A stretch of 52,031 nucleotides of DNA from Legionella anisa (lineage in GTDB: Bacteria > Pseudomonadota > Gammaproteobacteria > Legionellales > Legionellaceae). The DNA is taken from assembly GCF_001467525.1 (NCBI RefSeq), contig NZ_LNXS01000027.1:1-52031 (forward strand), written 5' to 3'. A program made the translations under genes and the position numbers. Under the pieces are notes generated by a model. The model was not told where the DNA came from, ran no database searches, and was given only the letters and a program-made list of their open reading frames with translations. This document shows positions 37,704 through 46,809 of this stretch, one piece after another. Position 1 is the stretch's first letter. Every line of letters starts with the position of its first letter.

Positions 37704-39794
37704 ATGTCTAACGATCATCTCAACTATCGACCTGATATCGATGGTTTGCGAGCAATCGCTGTTTTGTCAGTAGTTGGGTTTCATGTTTTTCCAACTTTGA
37801 TAAAAGGGGGCTTTATCGGTGTTGATATTTTTTTTGTGATCTCGGGCTTTTTAATTTCCAGCATTATTCTTAATAATTTAACGAATAATAATTTCAGCAT
37901 CTTTAAATTTTATAGTCGTCGCATCAAAAGAATTTTTCCAGCTCTTCTAATTACATTGTTGGCCTGTTTAATAGTTGGGTGGTTTATTTTATTCCCACAT
38001 GAATTTGCACAGCTAGGTAAGCACGTTTTGGGCGGTGCGGGCTTTTTCTCGAATTTTACTTTTTGGTCTGAAGCTGGTTATTTTGATAATTTGGCTGAAA
38101 CAAAGCCTTTACTCCATCTTTGGTCTTTAGGGATTGAAGAACAATACTATATTATTTGGCCATTATTGTTATATCTCATCTGGAAAAAGCCACGTTTAAT
38201 TCCATTTGTTCTGTTGATTATTTTTATGGTTTCCTTAACCTTAAATATTAGTGTTGTGCATCGCGACCTAGTCGCTGCTTTCTACTCACCCCAAACCCGC
38301 TTCTGGGAGTTGGTAGCAGGGTCTCTTTTAGCATATTTTATCTTTAAAAAACAAGTTCCAGCCGCTGTTCCAGTGTCTATGCCTCGCGAACAAGACACAG
38401 AACATAGCTTGACAAGAAGCGTGGCCAACGTCAAAAAACAAGCCGCATTGCATAAGAATTGCTTAAAATCAGGAAAAGCTCTATCCGAGAGCCCAAACGA
38501 GAAATACTATATTTTAGAAAATGTTAGCTCACTAGTAGGCTTTATCTTAATCTGTATTAGCCTTTTATTTATTAACAAAACAAAAATTTTTCCAGGCTGG
38601 TGGGCGATCTTACCCAATCTTGGAACTTTGTTGATTATTTTGGCCGGACCTAAAGCGTGGTTGAATAAAACCCTCTTATCCCATCGTATTTTGATTTGGA
38701 TTGGATTAATAAGTTTTCCATTATATTTATGGCATTGGCCCCTTCTTTCTTTCGCATTCATTCTTAAAGGGGAACATATAGGAATAAATGCAGGATTAAT
38801 GATTATTTTAATCTCGATTATGTTGGCCTGGGCAACCTACTTTTTTGTTGAGAAACCAATTCGCTTAAATCAAAACAAATTTATTGTGTACTTATTGATC
38901 TTAATCATGTTAGCAATTGGTTTAATGGGTTTTTATTGTAAAAGTAAAGATGGTTTTTTAAATAGGCCCTTCTGGAAAAATTTTGATGAAGTAAATGCCC
39001 AGTTTGTTGGCCCTGATTGGCAATACATAAAAAACGATCTTTGCTTAAATCGCTATCCTTTTGAGGAAGCAAAAGATTATCAATGGTGGTTTTGTATGAT
39101 CAATAAAAACAAGAAACCAACTGTTATTTTGCTTGGGAATAGTTTTGCAAACCAGCTTTATCCAGGGTTATTACATAGTAAGTTATTCTCGAATGAGACC
39201 ATACTTTCTATTGGCACTTGCGATGCAGCAACAGTTGGCAAAACTCCTTTAGTGGATTTGGTGGCAGATCCAACTATGCCTTGTGCGGGGGATAGACCCC
39301 TACATCAAGAAAAGTTTATAAATGATATTATTAAACAAAATGTTGGTTCTTTAAAATATGCAATAATTGCAGGCCTATACGGAGCGTCAGAAGAGTACCT
39401 TACTCGTTTGAAAAGCAGAATAGATTTCCTAGAAGAAAATCATATAAAAGTTATTGTCTTTTTACCTCATCTTTTGTTTAATAAAAAAGATGTCAAAAGC
39501 TGTATTAGGCCGTTTGGCAGCTCTTCAGAATGTATATCCGATTTGAAAGAAAGAAACTCCCTCATTCCATTTAATCAAGCAGTAATTAAAACAATATCAA
39601 AAACAAATCCAAATGTTGTTTTTTTTGACCCGAATGATTTATTTTGTGATAGCAAGAAATGCTCAAGGATAGATACTAACGGTCTTCCTTTCTATCGTGA
39701 TCAAATCCATATTTCTGAATATGGAAGTATAAAGTTGATCAATTTGTTTGAAAAGCAGTCTGCAAAAAATCTATCGGAAAAGATAATAAGTTAG
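37704..39794 (+). CDS. Membrane O-acyltransferase (OafA/YrhL type) with C-terminal SGNH domain
   Basis: 696 residues. The N-terminal acyltransferase_3 domain starts with YRPDIDGLRAIAVLSVVGFHVFP (catalytic-type His27) and GGFIGVDIFFVISGFLIS, and has about ten membrane segments up to residue 420. A polar loop lies near 215-265. The C-terminal 270 residues are an SGNH-like domain facing the periplasm. Its block I reads LLGNSFANQL near 477, where the family usually has GDSH; the serine is kept. The block V residues are in RDQIHISEYG near 665. Such enzymes acetylate lipopolysaccharide O-antigen, lipid A or peptidoglycan. Signals near the start are good (AAAGGAAATTAAA before ATG). Confidence 0.88.
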   Translation: MSNDHLNYRPDIDGLRAIAVLSVVGFHVFPTLIKGGFIGVDIFFVISGFLISSIILNNLTNNNFSIFKFYSRRIKRIFPALLITLLACLIVGWFILFPHEFAQLGKHVLGGAGFFSNFTFWSEAGYFDNLAETKPLLHLWSLGIEEQYYIIWPLLLYLIWKKPRLIPFVLLIIFMVSLTLNISVVHRDLVAAFYSPQTRFWELVAGSLLAYFIFKKQVPAAVPVSMPREQDTEHSLTRSVANVKKQAALHKNCLKSGKALSESPNEKYYILENVSSLVGFILICISLLFINKTKIFPGWWAILPNLGTLLIILAGPKAWLNKTLLSHRILIWIGLISFPLYLWHWPLLSFAFILKGEHIGINAGLMIILISIMLAWATYFFVEKPIRLNQNKFIVYLLILIMLAIGLMGFYCKSKDGFLNRPFWKNFDEVNAQFVGPDWQYIKNDLCLNRYPFEEAKDYQWWFCMINKNKKPTVILLGNSFANQLYPGLLHSKLFSNETILSIGTCDAATVGKTPLVDLVADPTMPCAGDRPLHQEKFINDIIKQNVGSLKYAIIAGLYGASEEYLTRLKSRIDFLEENHIKVIVFLPHLLFNKKDVKSCIRPFGSSSECISDLKERNSLIPFNQAVIKTISKTNPNVVFFDPNDLFCDSKKCSRIDTNGLPFYRDQIHISEYGSIKLINLFEKQSAKNLSEKIIS

Positions 39795-40012
39795 GACATA
39801 AGTACGTATAGCAATGACAAAAATATTTAAACTTATATCTAACTGAAGGGGACATTTAAGTCATTTGTTGGATATCCAAGATGAATCGCGAAATTATTGA
39901 GCTTTAAATATGATTGTTACTGCATATTTTACGTAATGCATATAAACGCGCTTTAAGATCTATTGGCTATAATTTAAACAGAACAGGCATTTACTCTTGG
40001 GGTTTTTATTAG

Positions 40013-42580
40013 ATGTCAATTTTTAAATTTGAAGCCAAACGGTCTAAATTAAAGCGTAAAGAAATTTCTCATATTTTAGGTTTAAAAGATAATCCATTTG
40101 ATACCGCCTTTAAAAATGAGGGTTGGTATGTTGAGAATGCTCAAGAAAGTATAAAAAGCAGATATAAAAACTTAACTAACGGGCGTCCAGTAGCATTCAA
40201 TCCAATAAAAAGTCAGTCTCAAAATCAGTTTGCCAGGAAAATTAAAGATCTTTCTATAGGAGATTACTCTGGTTTTGCAACAAGATGGCATAAGCATGCA
40301 TTTACCTTACATGTGATGAAAGATCAGAATGGAACCCATTTTGTATATACAAATCGAGGAGAACGCCATTTAGGTCCAGGTAGCAATGCAACTGTAAGGG
40401 TATTTTCAGTACCTGATGCCGATCTTGAGAGATTTTCTAAAGATATATGGACCGCATTTACTTCTGAAAATCGTGATGTTGTATCCAAATTTATCGAAGA
40501 TAACAAATCTTACTCAACCGCACCAAGCAAACTTCAAAAATCGAATCAAAAAGTAGGAAATTGCTCGATTGCCAATTCGAATATTGCTTGGCATTTTCAG
40601 CTGGCCTCTGACTATTTAAAAAAAAATCCGGGTAAAACATATGAAGAAGCATTAATCGCTACGAAAGAAGGGTATAGGGAATTACGTAAGCAAGATAGGA
40701 TAGAGGCATTTAAAGATCTCTTGGCTCTTCAAACGAATGCTAATTATTCTCAAGATGCTCACATGAATGATGTCCTGCAAGCGCTTGGTAAATTAAATAG
40801 AAAAAGTGCTCATGGCCCAAATTATATTCAAATGTTACTCCAAGATCCCGAAGTTAATACAAAATTAACAAGAATGCTAGCCCAACCCGATTTTAAACAT
40901 CACTTGGATAACTTTTTAGGTGAAATCAAAGGATTCACTCATCGAGAGGGAATACGCAAAAAAATGGAGGTAATGCGGGATAACATTTTAGGTGCTTCTT
41001 TTGCGAAATTACCAATATCAGAACAAGAGAAGCTTATAAAACAAGATCCTTCATTACAAAAATATTCTGCGCATTTTAAAAATTTCGCTACCAAGGAACA
41101 GCTTGCTCGTTTACTAGGAGAATTCGATACTGGGACATCACCAAAATGGAGCCCGATTATTCAAGACGGGATTGGATGGATTGGTATCGACAATACGCCT
41201 AACCACAAGCCTGGCATTGTAACTCGGAATCATAAAATTGAATTAAATGATAATGGAGGTTTTATCGTTCGGAATAAACCCTCTTATCAGATCAATACAA
41301 ATTTAGAAGAGTGTGAGAAAATAATAAACGGTGTATTAAGACGCATACCACAAGACGTAATTATTCCAAAGCTTAAATCAATTCCTTCCCCTTCAGTCCC
41401 TACAGCACTTCCTTTTTTGCCTACGAATCATCAACAAGTGGCTCAATTGTTAAAGGAGATTAAGGGAAAAGATAGTTTTTCCTGGAAGGAGCTCGCTGAC
41501 GATAAGTTTGGCCGAATAGGTATCGATTACGTCCCACCTTATGCCCCAGGTATTATCACGAGAGATCATAAGATAGAGCTAAGAGACGATGGAACGCTCA
41601 AAGTTTTAAATAAGTATCACAACGAAAATGGCATTTCTTATGAGGAAAATACGGATAATCCTCAGGAAATTATAGCGAGTATTTTAAAACGTATCCCTCA
41701 AGAGGCTGTTGTTTCGTTGCTAAATTCTACTCCTAAATTAAATCCTATATCTCCTAAGCCTACTTCATCAACTGCATTGGATCCGACTAAAGTAGAATTG
41801 GTTTCTCGCTTAATTAATCATTATGCCACAGGTAATTGGAAAGAATATGCAGACGATATTGAATTCGGTATCGGATTTAAAAGCAAACTACCCAGCATGG
41901 CATTTCACAATTATCAATTGATGATAACCGCTGATCCCAATAAACCAATTATCATTTTAGATAAAGCTCAAAACAATAAGCCAGTCAATGATGCACTGCG
42001 TGGTCAAATATTAGACGCCATATTACAGGATGTCGAAATTCAACGATTGCAAACAGCAGTGCCTTCTGTAGCGGATAAAGCTAAAATAGAACGAATCACT
42101 CGTTTGATTAATCATTATGCAAATGGCGCTTGGGAGACGTTTGCGGATAATATCGAGTTTGGTATAGGCAAAAAAAGTAATCTACGCACATTGGTTTTTG
42201 ACCACTATCAACTGATGGTACCTAAGGATCCCAATAAACCGCTTATCGTATTAGATAAGGCTCAAGGATATAAGGCTATAGATGAGGTACAGCAAGGTGC
42301 AATATTAGATGAGATATTAAAAAATGCTAATATAATGCAATTGGAATCCGCTATGCTTCCTGAGCTGGATAAGGTTAAGGCGGAGCAAATTACTCAGTTG
42401 ATTAATCGCTACGCAATTGGTGATTGGCAGAAGTTTTCAGATAATATCGAGTTTGGTATAGGCAAAAAAAGCAATCTACGGACTTTGGTTTTTGACCGCT
42501 ATCAACTGATGGTACCAACAGATCCAAGTAAACCACTTATCTTATTGGATAAGCTCCAAGGAAATAAGCCAGTAGACTAG
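40013..42580 (+). CDS. Large multi-module protein, candidate effector, stopped by in-frame TAG
   Basis: Unrecognised protein of 855 residues as read, without signal peptide or membrane helix. Residues 80-200 show a possible cysteine-enzyme order: His95 and His100 in WHKHAFTLH, Asn114/Glu117 in FVYTNRGERH, then Gln179 and Cys184 in QKVGNCSIANSN. This resembles CE-clan proteases and acetyltransferases (ULP1/YopJ type), but the match is by eye only. A helical segment follows (about 205-375). Five related modules come next, starting near 378, 487, 592, 690 and 786, each with a (D)xxFGIG-like core and a hydrophobic LDKAQ or HKIEL strand. The last is cut by TAG at 42578-42580, and the same frame stays open to 43339. 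Without the stop the protein has 1108 residues. The isolated position and repeat architecture fit a type IV effector. Confidence 0.65.
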   Translation: MSIFKFEAKRSKLKRKEISHILGLKDNPFDTAFKNEGWYVENAQESIKSRYKNLTNGRPVAFNPIKSQSQNQFARKIKDLSIGDYSGFATRWHKHAFTLHVMKDQNGTHFVYTNRGERHLGPGSNATVRVFSVPDADLERFSKDIWTAFTSENRDVVSKFIEDNKSYSTAPSKLQKSNQKVGNCSIANSNIAWHFQLASDYLKKNPGKTYEEALIATKEGYRELRKQDRIEAFKDLLALQTNANYSQDAHMNDVLQALGKLNRKSAHGPNYIQMLLQDPEVNTKLTRMLAQPDFKHHLDNFLGEIKGFTHREGIRKKMEVMRDNILGASFAKLPISEQEKLIKQDPSLQKYSAHFKNFATKEQLARLLGEFDTGTSPKWSPIIQDGIGWIGIDNTPNHKPGIVTRNHKIELNDNGGFIVRNKPSYQINTNLEECEKIINGVLRRIPQDVIIPKLKSIPSPSVPTALPFLPTNHQQVAQLLKEIKGKDSFSWKELADDKFGRIGIDYVPPYAPGIITRDHKIELRDDGTLKVLNKYHNENGISYEENTDNPQEIIASILKRIPQEAVVSLLNSTPKLNPISPKPTSSTALDPTKVELVSRLINHYATGNWKEYADDIEFGIGFKSKLPSMAFHNYQLMITADPNKPIIILDKAQNNKPVNDALRGQILDAILQDVEIQRLQTAVPSVADKAKIERITRLINHYANGAWETFADNIEFGIGKKSNLRTLVFDHYQLMVPKDPNKPLIVLDKAQGYKAIDEVQQGAILDEILKNANIMQLESAMLPELDKVKAEQITQLINRYAIGDWQKFSDNIEFGIGKKSNLRTLVFDRYQLMVPTDPSKPLILLDKLQGNKPVD

Positions 42581-43339
42581 GCACAGCAAAATTCAATATT
42601 AGATGCCATATTAAATGATCCTAAAATTAAACAATTACAAACAAAGATGCTTCAATCAGATAAGCCTGCGCCAATTAAAGAAAAACCTTCAGTTTCTTGG
42701 ATACCCGATAGAAATAAAGAAGGAAAAAAGGTGGCATGTTGCACGTTTAAAACAGAGCAAGCAGCTCAAGCTTTTGCGGATCAGTGGAGTGTCAAACGAC
42801 AAGGTCAAAAAATTTATTTGGGTGAAGATAGGATTGATTCTGCTATAACAAAGAATCTACCGCAACAAATAGAATTTGCACAACAGTTACAGTCACAGAA
42901 GCCTAAGCACCGCATTTTGAATAAATATGGCTTTCAGGATCAACCAAGGAAGCATGATTATCTTGTAGATACTAATAGCTTGGATAAAAAAACAGATGTT
43001 CAATTTAAACCAGAAGAAATGCAATCTTTTAAAGAACGGTATAAATCTCAGGTAGGTGATTGTTTAAAAAATAAAATTTTAAATGATTTTAAGGGGCGAA
43101 TAGAATGTACTTCTACGATAAAAGAATTAAATGATTTAAAAGAAGAATTAGTAAAATCACCCGAATATCATACATTAAAAACAGCGCAGGGATGGTTTAC
43201 TCAAGCCACAGGTATTAACACATCTTCGGTAGATGCATTTGAAGAAATGTTTAAAGATCAAAGAGCTAATATTAATAATCAAACCAAAACTGAAGCCATT
43301 ACATCATCAGAGGAAAAATATCATCAAAACAATTACTAA
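42581..43339 (+). pseudogene. Distal part of the multi-module gene, downstream of in-frame TAG
   Basis: The reading frame continues without shift for 252 codons after the TAG. Codons 1-22 (AQQNSILDAILNDPKIKQLQ) complete module five, matching the ends of modules three and four (ILDAILQDVEIQRLQT and ILDEILKNANIMQLES). The rest is charged and helical (KACCTFKTEQ-like core, then FKPEEMQSFKERYKSQVGDCL) and ends KYHQNNY. An internal ATG at 42647 could start a separate 230-residue protein, but no ribosome binding site precedes it. The frame is intact, so the stop is recent, suppressed, or a sequencing error. Confidence 0.65.
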
Positions 43340-43345
43340 GGGTAG

Positions 43346-43365
43346 CCCGTTTGCTTGCAAACGGG
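43346..43365. terminator. Hairpin between convergent genes
   Basis: CCCGTTTGC pairs perfectly with GCAAACGGG around a TT loop, 7 nt after the stop of the plus-strand frame. No T-tract follows on either strand, so this may be a repeat and not a classical terminator. Confidence 0.4.
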
Positions 43366-43414
43366 GGTTAACTTATCATTTCCTCAATCACCAAAATACC
43401 CACCATAAGCCCTC

Positions 43415-43912
43415 TTAAACGGGGATTAAGCGAAAAGGTATTTTGTATACTCCGGGACCTTCTTGAGGGCATCCCAATCCGCCTATTTTAATATGTCGTT
43501 GGCCAGAAAAACTTCCGTCGCCATTCGATGTAAAAAATTCGAATATAGTGGATTTGACTTTGTTGCCGTCATTGCACGTGAAGAGGTGAGTAGCCTTTAA
43601 TTCCCAACGATTATTTTTCCAATGATACTCAATGTACTTGGGAGCTCCGGGAGGAGCATATAAATTAGGCGTATGAGCTACGCAACCTGATGCTTTACAA
43701 ATAGTGAAGAAATCTTCCTTTTGCTTGCTTGGGCGACTGTTAGGATTAAATTTTCCATTAAACGTTTGTTTTGCTCGATCCAGGTGTCTAATGTAAGAAC
43801 CATAAATGGGAACAGGCTCTGGACGAGAAGCGGCAACTGCAAATGATGTCATCGCGCAAAGAGATGTTACAATGACAAGTGATTGTGTGCAAAATGCAAA
43901 TGCTTTAATCAT
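43415..43912 (-). CDS. Secreted hypothetical protein, 165 residues
   Basis: Signal peptide at 1-28 (hydrophobic TQSLVIVTSLCAMTSFAVAAS). The mature protein has four cysteines (TICKASGC, FTCND, GLGCPQ) that could form two disulfides, and a Trp/Tyr-containing core (KYIEYHWKNNRWELKATHLF). AAGGAG lies 6 nt before the ATG. No family recognised. Convergent with the multi-module gene and divergent from the EF-G gene. Confidence 0.7.
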   Translation of the reverse strand: MIKAFAFCTQSLVIVTSLCAMTSFAVAASRPEPVPIYGSYIRHLDRAKQTFNGKFNPNSRPSKQKEDFFTICKASGCVAHTPNLYAPPGAPKYIEYHWKNNRWELKATHLFTCNDGNKVKSTIFEFFTSNGDGSFSGQRHIKIGGLGCPQEGPGVYKIPFRLIPV

Positions 43913-44276
43913 TTTAACTCCTTTTACGGTGTTTCGGAATGAAATATACCTATTATTTTTATTCTTGTCCTAACCATTACAGGCCAGGATACTTTAATAT
44001 CGTCCATAATTTTTCCAGGGAAATCTTTTTGACATATGATGCAGAATAGAGGCGCGTTATTATGCCTACACACTTAAGATAGCTATTCAAAGTCGATTTA
44101 GCAATATCGTCAAGAATAATGCCAAAAAACTAATCTCAATTTATCTGTTATTAAATTGGCAAAAGCGAAATAATCATAAAAAAAGATTAAAGATACAAGT
44201 TTTTTGCTGCAATTCCGGATAAAATACTGTACAATATGTGACAATTTTTTAACCATTTAAATTTTATAAGAGTGCT
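43913..44276. other. Divergent promoter region before fusA2
   Basis: 364 AT-rich nt. A possible -10 (TACAAT) lies about 50 nt before the fusA2 ATG, but no good -35 is paired with it. No small gene or structured RNA recognised. Confidence 0.45.
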
Positions 44277-46367
44277 ATGACTGATTTAAACCTTTACAGA
44301 AATATTGGAATCTTCGCCCACGTAGATGCCGGAAAAACCACTACTACCGAACGTATTCTTAAGCTTACTGGTAGAATCCACAAAATAGGTGAAGTTCACG
44401 ATGGTGAATCAACAACCGATTTCATGGAGCAGGAAGCAGAACGCGGTATTACCATTCAGTCAGCAGCAGTAAGTTGCTTCTGGAAAGGTCATCGCTTCAA
44501 CGTTATCGATACCCCAGGACACGTCGACTTTACTGTAGAGGTATATCGTTCACTGAAAGTACTCGATGGCGGCATCGGCGTATTCTGTGGCTCTGGCGGT
44601 GTTGAACCTCAATCAGAAACTAACTGGCGTTATGCGAACAACTCAAAAGTATCTCGTTTGATTTTTGTAAACAAACTTGATCGTATCGGCGCAAACTTCC
44701 TGAAAGTGACTGAGCAAATTAAAAAGGTATTAGGCGCAAACCCATTAATTATGACCTTACCGATTGGTTTTGAAGACAGCTTCGTAGGTGTTGTTGATTT
44801 ATTAACCCGTAAAGCGTATGTTTGGGACGAATCTGGCCAGCCAGAAAACTACAAAATTACTGATGTACCCGCCGATATGGTTGACGACGTTGAAATGTAT
44901 CGCGGGCAATTAATTGAAACGGCACTTGAAATGGATGATGAGTTGCTGATGGCTTATTTAGAAGGAGAGGAGCCTTCAATAGAAGACATTAAGCGTTGTA
45001 TCCGTAAAGGTACGCTTGAATTAGCCTTCTTCCCAACGTATTGCGGTTCGGCCTTTAAGAACAAAGGAATGCAGCTATTGTTGGATGCAGTGGTTGACTA
45101 TCTGCCTGCTCCCCATGAAGTTAATCCACAACCTTTGACTAATGCTGAAGGTGAGCCAAACGGCCAATTCGCTATCGTTTCTCCTGATGAGCCATTCCGT
45201 GCCTTGGCATTTAAAATCATGGATGACCGTTTTGGTGCTTTAACGTTCGTACGTATCTATTCAGGAAAACTAAATAAAGGGGATACCATCCTTAACTCCT
45301 TTACCGGTAAAACTGAACGTGTCGGCCGTATGGTCGAGATGCAGGCGAATGAGCGTAATGAATTACAAAGTGCTGAAGCAGGTGACATTATCGCGATTGT
45401 AGGCATGAAAAACGTTCGAACTGGTCACACTCTCTGTGATCCTAATCATGAGTGTACGCTTGAAGCGATGGTATTCCCCGAGCCAGTCATTTCGATTGCA
45501 GTGACGCCAAAAGATAAAGGCGCCACCGAAAAAATGGCTATTGCTATTGGTAAGATGGTTGCAGAAGATCCTACGTTTAGAGTGGAAACTGATCAGGATT
45601 CAGGTGAGACCATTCTTCGTGGAATGGGTGAATTACATCTTGATATTAAAGTGGATATTTTGAAGCGTACTTACGATGTTGAGTTAATAGTAGGTCAACC
45701 ACAGGTTGCATACCGAGAAACCATAACCAAATCGATTCAAGACAGCTATACCCACAAGAAACAATCAGGTGGTGCTGGTCAATACGGTAAAATTGACTAC
45801 ACTATTTCTCCAGGCGAGCCCAACACTGGATTCACTTTTATTACCTCCGTTGTGGGTGGGAACGTTCCTAAAGAATTTTTCCCGGCAATTGAGAAAGGGT
45901 TCCGCTCAATGATGGACACAGGTACGTTGGCAGGTTTCCCCGTATTGGATGTTGTAATTAACCTCACCGATGGTGCTTATCATGCTGTTGACTCCTCGGC
46001 AATTGCATTTGAAATTGCCGCAAAAAGCGCTTTTCGTCAATCCATACCCAAAGCTGCTCCACAATTGCTTGAACCAATCATGAAGGTTGACGTTTATAGC
46101 ACGGAAGAAGATGTAGGTAATGTTATTGGTGACTTGAACCGTCGTCGCGGCATGATCTCGGGCCAGGAACCCAGTGCAGCGGGTGTCCGCATTAAGGCCG
46201 ATGTTCCACTTTCAGAAATGTTTGGTTACATCAGTACTTTGCGCACCCTTACCTCTGGTCGTGGTCAATTTTCAATGGAGTTCTCGCACTATGCTGCTTG
46301 CCCAAACAATGTAGCTGAAGCAGTAATTGCCAAAGAAAAAGAAAAGAAAGCCGCAGCGCTTGCGTAA
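44277..46367 (+). CDS. fusA2: Second elongation factor G (EF-G2)
   Basis: Ribosomal translocase-like GTPase of 696 residues. G1 [12 protein letters not shown] lies at 14-25, the G2-G3 area has [14 protein letters not shown] and DTPGHVDF, and G4 is VNKLDR. Domains II to V follow, with the GQYGKIDY segment. Diagnostic wording ([44 protein letters not shown]) matches the second EF-G copy of Vibrio and Pseudomonas (FusA2) and not the canonical EF-G, which begins RNIGISAHIDAGKT. It is a stand-alone gene, not in an rpsL-rpsG-fusA-tuf operon, which supports this. Base composition is visibly more GC-rich than its neighbours, suggesting high expression or a separate origin. The physiological role of this class is uncertain. 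Confidence 0.9.
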   Translation: MTDLNLYRNIGIFAHVDAGKTTTTERILKLTGRIHKIGEVHDGESTTDFMEQEAERGITIQSAAVSCFWKGHRFNVIDTPGHVDFTVEVYRSLKVLDGGIGVFCGSGGVEPQSETNWRYANNSKVSRLIFVNKLDRIGANFLKVTEQIKKVLGANPLIMTLPIGFEDSFVGVVDLLTRKAYVWDESGQPENYKITDVPADMVDDVEMYRGQLIETALEMDDELLMAYLEGEEPSIEDIKRCIRKGTLELAFFPTYCGSAFKNKGMQLLLDAVVDYLPAPHEVNPQPLTNAEGEPNGQFAIVSPDEPFRALAFKIMDDRFGALTFVRIYSGKLNKGDTILNSFTGKTERVGRMVEMQANERNELQSAEAGDIIAIVGMKNVRTGHTLCDPNHECTLEAMVFPEPVISIAVTPKDKGATEKMAIAIGKMVAEDPTFRVETDQDSGETILRGMGELHLDIKVDILKRTYDVELIVGQPQVAYRETITKSIQDSYTHKKQSGGAGQYGKIDYTISPGEPNTGFTFITSVVGGNVPKEFFPAIEKGFRSMMDTGTLAGFPVLDVVINLTDGAYHAVDSSAIAFEIAAKSAFRQSIPKAAPQLLEPIMKVDVYSTEEDVGNVIGDLNRRRGMISGQEPSAAGVRIKADVPLSEMFGYISTLRTLTSGRGQFSMEFSHYAACPNNVAEAVIAKEKEKKAAALA

Positions 46368-46384
46368 GATGGTTAGTAGCTTTT

Positions 46385-46419
46385 AAAAAGCTCTGTCAGC
46401 TTGCTCTGATGGGGCTTTT
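46385..46419 (+). terminator. Terminator after fusA2
   Basis: AAAAGCTCTGTCAG pairs with CTGATGGGGCTTTT around a short loop, starting 18 nt after the stop and ending in a T-run. Confidence 0.65.
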
Positions 46420-46616
46420 AAAAGTTCAAATAAAATCAGGTATGGAGTTTAAGGAAAGTTTCTTAACTGATTGTAAACTTTTCTTTAACCTGTCAGTTGT
46501 TCACGTGATATGAACGTAGCTTATCCAAAGTTATTGGTTAACAAAAGAATTATGTTTTGCCATTTCAAGCGATTGTCCGCAATCCTCCAGAGTCTCGTCT
46601 GAGTGTTGAGTTCAAT

Positions 46617-46758
46617 GTAAGTGTTCACGCAATGGCGTCAACTTAAGCTCACCTAACTCTTACGGATATACTTGTAGCCTGGATGAAACGAAGTGAAACC
46701 CGGGTTTCGGTCCTTCACGTAGGCTACCTTAAGTTGACACCATTGCGTGAACACTTAC
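46617..46758. mobile_element. Inverted-repeat element enclosing a REP copy
   Basis: The left arm at 46617-46647 (GTAAGTGTTCACGCAATGGC...) and the right arm at 46728-46758 are inverted copies matching at 30 of 31 positions. The 142-nt unit has no coding capacity. Its interior carries a REP-like palindrome (46673-46726). It resembles a miniature non-autonomous transposable element or a long intergenic hairpin. No target-site duplication was confirmed by eye. Confidence 0.7.
46673..46726. repeat. REP-like repeat, copy F, nested
   Basis: GTAGCCTGGATGAAACGAAG faces TTTCGGTCCTTCACGTAGGCTAC around ACCCGGGT. It is diverged from copies C and D but shares the GTAGCCTGG/AGGCTAC ends. Confidence 0.7.
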
Positions 46759-46809
46759 GTGATAGACATTTGTCCGGCGATTCTGACAGGATACGATTTC
46801 TGTTTCTCT

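Noticed and set aside
44277..46367. Canonical fusA of the str operon
   Set aside because: No rpsL, rpsG or tuf neighbours, and the N-terminal wording matches the FusA2 class.
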